From: Holosporales bacterium
Lineage (GTDB): Bacteria; Pseudomonadota; Alphaproteobacteria; UBA3830; JAIRMZ01
Length of the DNA stretch: 11,561 bases
Direction: 5' to 3'
Assembly (NCBI GenBank): GCA_031255325.1
Contig: JAIRST010000060.1
Span: 1-11,561 of the forward strand
The notes beneath the pieces are model-generated. The model saw only the letters and a list, made by a program, of their open reading frames with translations. It was not told where the DNA came from and ran no database searches. How positions within the stretch are numbered: the stretch's first letter is position 1; every line of letters begins with the position of its first letter. Position numbers and translations under genes: made by a program. This document shows positions 6,301-11,561 of this stretch, piece after piece.

Positions 6301-7587
6301 TTACTTACGCAAAACCGTTTGAATAATTTTGTCTAGCTCTGTTCCTACGTACTTCGGACTATAATACTTCTCCACATATGCGCGCGACTGCTGCCCTATC
6401 TTTCTAAGCTTTTCTCGAGGCATGTCCATGAGCGTTTCTAAAACTTCTTTAATATTGTCAACAGTCGCGTCTATCACGGGACATTCTTTCCATATCGGAT
6501 ACAAATCCTTAAGATCTTCTCGAAGATAACAAATGACGGGTTTGCCCAAAGCCATAGCCTCTAAACCTAGTCTTCCATAAGATCCACATAAAAGTTGGTC
6601 AAATACTACATCTGCCTGCTGCATTTGAGATAGAACTTCAGGGTTAGGTGTATTTTTCAGAACAATAAATTCACATACTCTTCCTTCTTTTTTTAGAGTA
6701 TCAACTGCTTTTTCTACAAAACTTGTTCCTTTGTAATGAGCGTGATTTGTTGCATGTACGATAGTAAAACAATGCTGATCTTCTTTACTATCTCTCTTAC
6801 AAAGAAGGGGTGTATCAATTTTTGGTGGGATACACATATGCAGAGTATAATCTACTCTATTCAAAAAATCTGGTTCGATAAGAGCAGCTATGACTGCATC
6901 TGCATATCTTTCTCCATACCTGGTGTTTCGCACTGTTCGAGCTGAATCAAGAGATGAGTATAGTGGGTCACCCTGCCATGCTTCCAATAGGATTTTCAAA
7001 GCTCTGTCGTCAGAATTTTCCCAAAACTCCTCATATGTAATATCCCCTCCATACGGATTAAGAATCACCTTTTTTCCAGCAAAATGTATTAACTGAAATT
7101 CAAACCATGATAATATACTTGTCCTATCTAGCAACCTATTCTTAAATGGAACAATAAATACGTCAAATTTATAAAGGGCCCACACAAAAAATCCGTACAC
7201 AAGAAGTAATCGACCAAGGAGATTTTTATGACCAGAGTAGCTGTGGAGATATGGGAAACGAGAAGCGATATCCCAATCATAGTCAATTACGCCACGCTCA
7301 TGCGCAGGGGGCATCCAGGGAATGACTTGCGCTTCATAGCCCAATACCTTTAGCGCATCACGGACATAGACGTACCTATTGTTGTGCATCATTCCGAAAA
7401 GAATCTTCGTTTTTCCTCGTGTCCTAGGCTGAAAGCGCAGACAGTACGCATACACAATTAATATCGGAAGGATGATACTGTCCAGAATGGAAATAGGGAT
7501 ATAACGAAGATCCCCGCCAGCTCTAAGAAGTTTCTCTTTTAGTTGTGGCCGTCTTCCTCCAATGGCAGATAGAAAACTTTCGTTCAT
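6301..7587 (-). CDS. GT-B fold glycosyltransferase (GT4-like)
   Basis: The 428-residue product looks like a GT-B glycosyltransferase that builds an envelope glycan, acting at the inner face of the membrane. An N-terminal hydrophobic segment (ISILDSIILPILIVYAYCL, about residues 33-50) may anchor it. The donor-binding C-terminal half has FTIVHATNHAHYKGT (274-288) and GSYGRLGLEAMALGKPVICY (335-354), the E-x7-E-like nucleotide-sugar site of GT4 enzymes in reduced form. A longer frame begins at 7638, but the ATG at 7585-7587 overlaps the recJ stop as ATGA and has AGGAGAGG just before it, so that start is preferred. It is therefore co-translated with recJ. The sugar donor and acceptor cannot be inferred. 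Confidence 0.78.
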   Translation of the reverse strand: MNESFLSAIGGRRPQLKEKLLRAGGDLRYIPISILDSIILPILIVYAYCLRFQPRTRGKTKILFGMMHNNRYVYVRDALKVLGYEAQVIPWMPPAHERGVIDYDWDIASRFPYLHSYSGHKNLLGRLLLVYGFFVWALYKFDVFIVPFKNRLLDRTSILSWFEFQLIHFAGKKVILNPYGGDITYEEFWENSDDRALKILLEAWQGDPLYSSLDSARTVRNTRYGERYADAVIAALIEPDFLNRVDYTLHMCIPPKIDTPLLCKRDSKEDQHCFTIVHATNHAHYKGTSFVEKAVDTLKKEGRVCEFIVLKNTPNPEVLSQMQQADVVFDQLLCGSYGRLGLEAMALGKPVICYLREDLKDLYPIWKECPVIDATVDNIKEVLETLMDMPREKLRKIGQQSRAYVEKYYSPKYVGTELDKIIQTVLRK

Positions 7588-9359
7588 CCTCTCCTCGCGT
7601 CTTCTATATATATTTGCACAGTTACCTTCCCTTTCCATGTATTCATTTCAAGCGCGCCTACTATATTATAGAGCCCATCATGGGCGAGTAAAATTTCTCC
7701 TAATGCTGTTCCAACAGATCTAAAAGCAACAGCGGGAAGACGCATACCATCATTTTGGCTCACTATGCAAGAGATGTGATTTCTGCCAATTATTTTTGCA
7801 TATTCTATACAGACATTCGAAAATAGGAACAGAGGCGCTGAATTCCCCCTCCCAAAAGGAGCTAGTCGATTTATTAACTGAACAAAATCAGGCGTCGCAC
7901 CAGACAAACTCAGAATGCTATCAACCATAACAGACGTAGGTTCTCCTATTATTTTCTGAGTTGCTTTAATCAATAAGGCTTCAAAATCAGCAAGACATGT
8001 CCGTTGCAAAGAAAAACCGGCCGCCAGCGCATGCCCCCCTCCCTCCTCTAGCAATCCGGCGTCTTTAGCTTGGTGAATGAATGCTCCTAAGTCTAATCCA
8101 GGCACAGATCGTCCTGATCCTCTCCCTAAACCTGTTTCGTCAAAACTTATCACGCAACAAGGCTTTCCAAAATGTTCCTTCAATCGTCCTGCAATGATTC
8201 CTAACACACCAGTTGACCAATTATTGCCGCAAATCAATAAAAAAGGGCGATCCCGTTGAGACTCAGCAAGAGGAAGCGCTTCTTTGAGCACCTCATCCTC
8301 CAAGATGCGTCGCTTTTGGTTGAGGCGATCCAGCTCTAACGCCCAGAACTCTGCATCTTCTTCTGTCTGCGCTGTTAAAAGGTGAATACTCGGATCGGCA
8401 TTGTGCAGGCGTCCCGGAGCATTGAGGCGTGGTCCAAATACAAAGGCTAGATGATAGGCTAAAAAGGAAGTTTTTATATTTGCTATATTGGATAATGCTC
8501 GCAAACCAAGGTTTTGTTGCTTTGTCAGTATTTTCAACCCTTGCGCAACATAGGCACGGTTCAAACCTACTAAAGGCATGACATCACAAACCGTTCCTAA
8601 AGCGACGAGATCAAGAAAGAAACGCAAATCAGGCTCTTTGTATGTAGCAATAGCTATCCGTAAAACTCGATTAAGCCCTACGAGGAATAAAAACACCAAA
8701 CCAGCTGCGCAAATTTTTTGTAGTTCTTTAGGATTTCCCGGTAAATGGGGATCTACCAGTGTATGGGCGGGAGGCAAAATATGCCCAGGAGAATGGTGAT
8801 CGAGAACGATTACATCAACTCCACAATCTTTTAATTGCGCAAGCGTTTCATGCGCTGTAATACCGCAGTCTACCATCAATATGACTTTTGGAATATTGGT
8901 GCGTATCCAAACTTCTGCTAACGCCTTTTGTGTAGCCCCATATCCATGAACACGGGACGGGACATAAAAAGGGATGCGCCTTCCGAGTTTCGCAAAAAAT
9001 TGAAGGAGTAAAGCTGTTGCAGTAATGCCATCAACATCATAATCTCCCCAAATAAGAAGGGATTCTTCCTCTGTGATCGCTTGAACAACACGCAAGATCG
9101 CGTTCTCCATTCCCTGCAAAACCAAAGGATCAGGTAAGGAGTCTCTCAATGTAGGGGTAAGGAACGCTTGCACCTCATCAACAGAGGACACCCGCAACGC
9201 TATAAGGCGCGCAAGGATCTCTGCCACATTAGCATGGCGCATAATAGCGTTTACAAAATGTTCGTCAGGCTCTTGAAGCTCCCAAAGTTTCCCCGTTAAT
9301 GAAGGCTCCATTGCATATTTTTTATGTGTCGAGCAGCATTCAGGAGTATTTGAGGACAA
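7584..9359 (-). CDS. recJ: single-stranded-DNA-specific exonuclease RecJ
   Basis: RecJ is the 5'-3' single-strand DNA exonuclease of the DHH phosphoesterase superfamily, acting in recombinational repair, mismatch repair and base excision. From the TTG at 9359 it has 591 residues, normal for the family. The metal-binding motifs are all present: WGDYDVDG (Asp106, 108, 110), MVDCG (Asp164), the DHH triad (187-189) and LGTVCDVMPL (Asp259). The DHHA1 domain motif GGGHALAAGF is at 440-449, after GRGSGRSVPG. The start is ambiguous: TTG 9359 has GGAGG five bases upstream, TTG 9371 is further up, and ATG 9311 has no binding site but begins the conserved EPSLTGKLW. The first two overlap the YqaA-family gene; ATG 9311 leaves a gap of 28 bases. 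Confidence 0.95.
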   Translation of the reverse strand: MSSNTPECCSTHKKYAMEPSLTGKLWELQEPDEHFVNAIMRHANVAEILARLIALRVSSVDEVQAFLTPTLRDSLPDPLVLQGMENAILRVVQAITEEESLLIWGDYDVDGITATALLLQFFAKLGRRIPFYVPSRVHGYGATQKALAEVWIRTNIPKVILMVDCGITAHETLAQLKDCGVDVIVLDHHSPGHILPPAHTLVDPHLPGNPKELQKICAAGLVFLFLVGLNRVLRIAIATYKEPDLRFFLDLVALGTVCDVMPLVGLNRAYVAQGLKILTKQQNLGLRALSNIANIKTSFLAYHLAFVFGPRLNAPGRLHNADPSIHLLTAQTEEDAEFWALELDRLNQKRRILEDEVLKEALPLAESQRDRPFLLICGNNWSTGVLGIIAGRLKEHFGKPCCVISFDETGLGRGSGRSVPGLDLGAFIHQAKDAGLLEEGGGHALAAGFSLQRTCLADFEALLIKATQKIIGEPTSVMVDSILSLSGATPDFVQLINRLAPFGRGNSAPLFLFSNVCIEYAKIIGRNHISCIVSQNDGMRLPAVAFRSVGTALGEILLAHDGLYNIVGALEMNTWKGKVTVQIYIEDARRG

Positions 9360-9918
9360 TAAATCCTCCAATAAATAAAACCAAAAGAGCGAAAAACAAT
9401 GGGCCTAAGTATTTCTCGATAAAATGGCGAACCGGCTCACCGAAATACCAGCAAAGGCCACTCACCGTCATAAAGCGCATGCCGCGTGCCAGGACAGAAG
9501 CGATCATAAAGGTGACAAAATCCACATGAGCAACACCTGAAGCAATCGTAACAATTTTATAGGGGATTGGGGTAAGCCCCTTCAAGGTAATTGCCCAAAA
9601 AGCCCATTCTTGAAAGTGCTGCACCATATTCTGAAACGTATCAACATACCCGTACGTTGTCAGAATTTGCATACCAATAGCTTTGAATAAAGCGTATCCG
9701 ATGTAATAACCCAACGCGCCTCCAACAACAGAAGACACTGTACATAACACTCCATAAAGCCATGCGCACTGGCGGCGTGTAAGCGCCATGGGAATCAGCA
9801 AAGGGTCAGGAGGAATCGGAAAAAACGAACTTTCTGCAAACGAAACAACACATAAAATCCACAAGGCATTGGGACGTTGCGCCTGGCGCATGACCCAGTC
9901 ATAAAGTTTTCTGATCAT
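9340..9918 (-). CDS. YqaA-family (DedA-like, SNARE-associated) membrane protein
   Basis: This is a polytopic inner-membrane protein of the YqaA group in the DedA/VTT (SNARE-associated) superfamily, whose members are linked to lipid-carrier flipping and envelope homeostasis; this subgroup's function is not established. Features in the 192-residue product are the early FAESSFFPIPPDPLLIP (27-43) re-entrant-like motif, GGALGYYIGYALF (66-78), TPIPYKIVTIASGVAHVDF (116-134), and ARGMRF (144-149), then a C-terminal transmembrane helix FFALLVLFIGGFIVL. AGGAAGG lies six bases before the ATG. It is the first gene of an operon with recJ and the glycosyltransferase, overlapping recJ by about 20 bases. No convincing promoter was identified upstream. 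Confidence 0.88.
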   Translation of the reverse strand: MIRKLYDWVMRQAQRPNALWILCVVSFAESSFFPIPPDPLLIPMALTRRQCAWLYGVLCTVSSVVGGALGYYIGYALFKAIGMQILTTYGYVDTFQNMVQHFQEWAFWAITLKGLTPIPYKIVTIASGVAHVDFVTFMIASVLARGMRFMTVSGLCWYFGEPVRHFIEKYLGPLFFALLVLFIGGFIVLKYS

Positions 9919-10186
9919 ATATTACCTTCCTATACTGGCCTCCTTTTAGCATCTTTGATCACCAATAGACAGATAGGATGATCACTTTTGTCATACCTTT
10001 ATTTCTTAAGGAATACGAGAAGGGCTTACGAGGTTCTTTTTCAAGCAGTATACAGTTTTGTTGAGAGGTATCGACTTAAGAAAAATAACGATGTATGCAC
10101 GGCGAGTAAAATAAAATCTGTTTTTATTGTTTGCGATATAGGTTTTTCCCAAACCATCATTGGCTGTGTGAGACGGTAAGAGGGCA

Positions 10187-10209
10187 TTGACTGGCAATTT
10201 TCCAGTCAA
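10187..10209. repeat. perfect 8-bp inverted repeat
   Basis: TTGACTGG (10187-10194) and CCAGTCAA (10202-10209) are exact reverse complements around a 7-base AT-rich loop. No T-run follows on either strand, so it is not a canonical terminator. It might be an operator or the remnant end of a mobile element. Confidence 0.6.
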
Positions 10210-10227
10210 AGATAGAAATGTTACAAT
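10199..10227 (+). promoter_or_regulatory. possible promoter before the 10247 pseudogene
   Basis: TTTCCA (10199-10204) and TACAAT (10222-10227) are spaced by 17 bases, ending 19 bases before the ATG at 10247. The -35 match is weak and the site overlaps the right arm of the palindrome. Confidence 0.3.
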
Positions 10228-10246
10228 AAAACATTATGCACAATCA

Positions 10247-11163
10247 ATGCAGAAAGCGCTTTTTCAAGAATTGCTGAACTATGATCAAGGTATTCTTATT
10301 TTAGATTTACTCGGCTTGTGGATTCAAGGGACAGAGGGATAGGACACACCTTTGAAAGGGGGGTGTTTTATGTTCTTTACCTTGGCCATGCATATGTTCT
10401 ATTTTTGCAATAATATGCTGAAAGGTGAATGGGTCTTTATTATGAGCCGTTTAAAGATGTACTCACCAAGGATAATCCGTGCGTTATCGATACGTATCGG
10501 TGGTTCCTAGAATACTCAACATTAAGGGACTACGCATCAAAGAGTAAAAGAAGGCTTCAACGCTATAGCTTTTATGTCAGAGCTTTTATGGTTCTTATTA
10601 GATGAGAAGCTTTTTCTACCAAAAATGGGAAATCCCATGATGGATCCTTAGGAATAGAGACGGATACTAAAATTCTTTGGATACAACTTCAAGATGAGAA
10701 TTCTTTAAACAGAAGGTGTAAACTTGTTTTTATTCCTTTGAGCTATTACAAAAATGATGAAGGTTTATTCCTCCGTTTGGCGAGTGTTTTTGCAGTCTCT
10801 TGATAGGTAACGCTAGAAGAACCTTTTACCCGACACACTCTCTTTCCTTCGGCAAAAAAAATATTATTTTGAAAATAGAGGATCAGTTTTCCTATTTCTC
10901 ATTGGTCGAAACAACATCAGACGAACAAGCGTTTTCTCCTGCGGAAAAAGAATGCGCCGAATGAGAAGGGGGCCGAAGGATACAATAGATCGCCAAATGA
11001 AATTTAAAAAATTTCTTAAAACAATTTTTTCTGAGAGGAGGATTCTGGCAGTACGCTTCGAATACAAGGCATGTAGGATTTTTGAATAATGCTTCCTTCT
11101 AGAGATGAAAGATGGAAAGCTTATAGAGAGGTTCCTTGAACGTGTCCCTTTAGACGACAGCTC
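10247..11163 (+). pseudogene. multiply disrupted gene of unknown function
   Basis: I do not recognise the family. Protein-like sequence runs across several frames. It begins with ATG at 10247 reading MQKALFQELLNYDQGILILD, stopping at 10340. It then continues in the next frame from about 10339 (HTFERGVFYVLYLGHAYVLF) with in-frame stops at 10411 (TAA), 10426 (TGA) and 10603 (TGA). Between these are NPCVIDTYRWFLEYS and IETDTKILWIQLQDENSLNR. After a stop at 10801 the frame seems to run on to an A8 tract (10854-10861), shift, and continue as ILKIEDQFSYFSLVETTSDE to 10964. Scattered readable pieces to about 11163 (DGKLIERFLERVPLDDSS) may belong to it. Balanced amino-acid composition between stops suggests one gene decaying by point changes and small indels. 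No transmembrane segment, signal peptide or catalytic motif is evident. Confidence 0.5.
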
Positions 11164-11210
11164 CCTACCTTAGAAAACAAGATAAAGAGACCGTTATCTT
11201 AGGAACCTCT
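11127..11210. repeat. 10-bp inverted repeat flanking the end of the PEP-domain fragment
   Basis: AGAGGTTCCT (11127-11136) and its exact complement AGGAACCTCT (11201-11210) lie 64 bases apart. With a two-base gap the match extends to TATAG on the outer side. The right arm covers the last codons of the truncated minus-strand frame. A chance match of this length is possible in this amount of sequence. Confidence 0.4.
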
Positions 11211-11555
11211 ATAGCGCAGAACATTTAGCAGCATAGGTTGCAGGAGGACTTCATCTTTGGGCGGGATATTTTTTCCGTAAGAAGAGAAGACCGTTTCAAT
11301 AGCATTGTTCAGACTGGACAAGGGAACATTTAAAAGAGATGTGTATTTACCTGCATTGGAATAGTTCTCCTGATCTTCTGTTGTGGCACTACTGCGGACG
11401 ATAAATAACGGCCAATTCTTTTCTTGAGCTGCGTTCAGAAAAGATTCTGGTGACTGTTTCCATTTTTCGTACGAGCAGATAAGGCTTTCCAAGGTTTTTG
11501 CCTGGTGAAGACCTTTTAAGCTGTTAAGAGTTTGTGCTTTTGTAAGAGAAGGCAT
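11199..11555 (-). pseudogene. N-terminal fragment of a PEP/pyruvate-binding domain protein
   Basis: The 118 codons match the start of proteins with the pyruvate-phosphate-dikinase / PEP synthase nucleotide-binding domain, of the type often encoded in surface-glycan clusters. The Arg-containing VRSSATTEDQ motif is at residues 53-62, followed by NAGKYTSLLNV (67-77) and the EVLLQPML strand (102-109). In full-length relatives this strand leads into an SGVAF segment and several hundred more residues. Here the frame ends at once with VLRYRGS and a stop, and neither other frame downstream restores the domain. The gene is therefore truncated, losing the rest of the ATP-grasp domain and any phosphohistidine domain. 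The ATG at 11555 is six bases from the window edge, so an earlier start outside cannot be excluded. It could also be a recent rearrangement end. Confidence 0.65.
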
Positions 11556-11561
11556 TATGAA

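Larger units (their letters stand above)
9919..10246. other. geneless stretch upstream of the YqaA-family operon
   Basis: No supportable gene is present. A 63-codon TTG-started plus-strand frame (9988-10179) has no recognisable motif and no binding site. Three TGATCA copies occur at 9912, 9956 and 9979, the last two as TGATCAC 23 bases apart in direct orientation. A perfect palindrome sits at 10187-10209. Confidence 0.5.

Noticed and set aside
6283..6313. TTTTGC / GCAAAA inverted repeat between the convergent WbqC and glycosyltransferase genes as a bidirectional terminator
   Set aside because: Six AT-rich pairs around a loop of about 20 bases are too weak, and one arm is inside the glycosyltransferase coding end.
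9956..9985. Two TGATCAC direct repeats upstream of the YqaA-family gene as an operator
   Set aside because: The repeats are only seven bases, no promoter is identifiable around them, and such a match is expected by chance.
9988..10179. 63-codon plus-strand frame starting with TTG
   Set aside because: There is no ribosome binding site, no motif and no compositional sign of coding; it may be a scrap of a lost gene but cannot be supported.
10426..10605. TGA codons inside an otherwise open frame, suggesting UGA read as tryptophan
   Set aside because: The intact genes rpsF, fliX, recJ, the GNAT and the YqaA-family gene all end in TGA at the expected place, and the same region also has an in-frame TAA.
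10864..11067. 67-codon minus-strand frame
   Set aside because: It lies opposite plus-strand sequence that reads as more protein-like, and its own product is basic, low in motif content and without a start site context.
1..11561. tRNA genes, CRISPR arrays, insertion sequences or prophage genes
   Set aside because: No T-loop/acceptor pattern of a tRNA, no regularly spaced repeats, and no transposase, integrase or phage structural motif was found on either strand.

Overview
The window looks like part of an alphaproteobacterial chromosome. FliX is confined to Alphaproteobacteria, and here it is divergent from the P-ring gene flgI, followed by a FlgJ-N-type rod-binding gene. The YqaA-family protein also resembles those of this class. 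Several decaying genes among compact, overlapping ones suggest a reduced, host-associated lineage (for example Holosporales-like), but this is inferred from gene content and style, not from any search.

Layout. 1-180 is AT-rich and geneless. 181-841 (minus) is the ribosomal pair rpsF-rpsR, with a good promoter that overlaps the terminator of the gene before it. 1026-1469 (minus) is fliX. 1584-4299 (plus) is a flagellar block: flgI, enlarged by a Ser/Thr/Asn/Pro-rich segment, a flgJ-type rod-binding gene, a frameshifted flgN-like gene and a multiply shifted flgL remnant. 4504-6279 (plus) is a three-gene set with its own promoter: a formyltransferase, a GNAT acetyltransferase and a WbqC-family protein, with overlapping ends. 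Such genes usually serve amino-sugar modification in surface glycans. 6301-9918 (minus) is a convergent, tightly overlapped operon: a YqaA-family membrane protein, recJ and a GT-B glycosyltransferase. 9919-11561 is mostly debris: a geneless stretch with a perfect 8-bp palindrome, an unrecognised plus-strand pseudogene, and the N-terminal piece of a PEP/pyruvate-binding-domain protein on the minus strand.

How the parts fit. The structural genes for P-ring and rod remain open while the chaperone and hook-filament junction genes are broken, which suggests the flagellum is being lost or these copies are redundant. The formyltransferase, GNAT, WbqC and glycosyltransferase genes, and perhaps the PEP-domain relic, point to envelope glycan decoration. 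I found no tRNA, CRISPR array, prophage, intact insertion sequence or clearly new defence or mobile system. The most notable points are a C8 tract where losing one C would fuse the formyltransferase to the acetyltransferase, the enlarged FlgI, and the staged decay of the flagellar genes.
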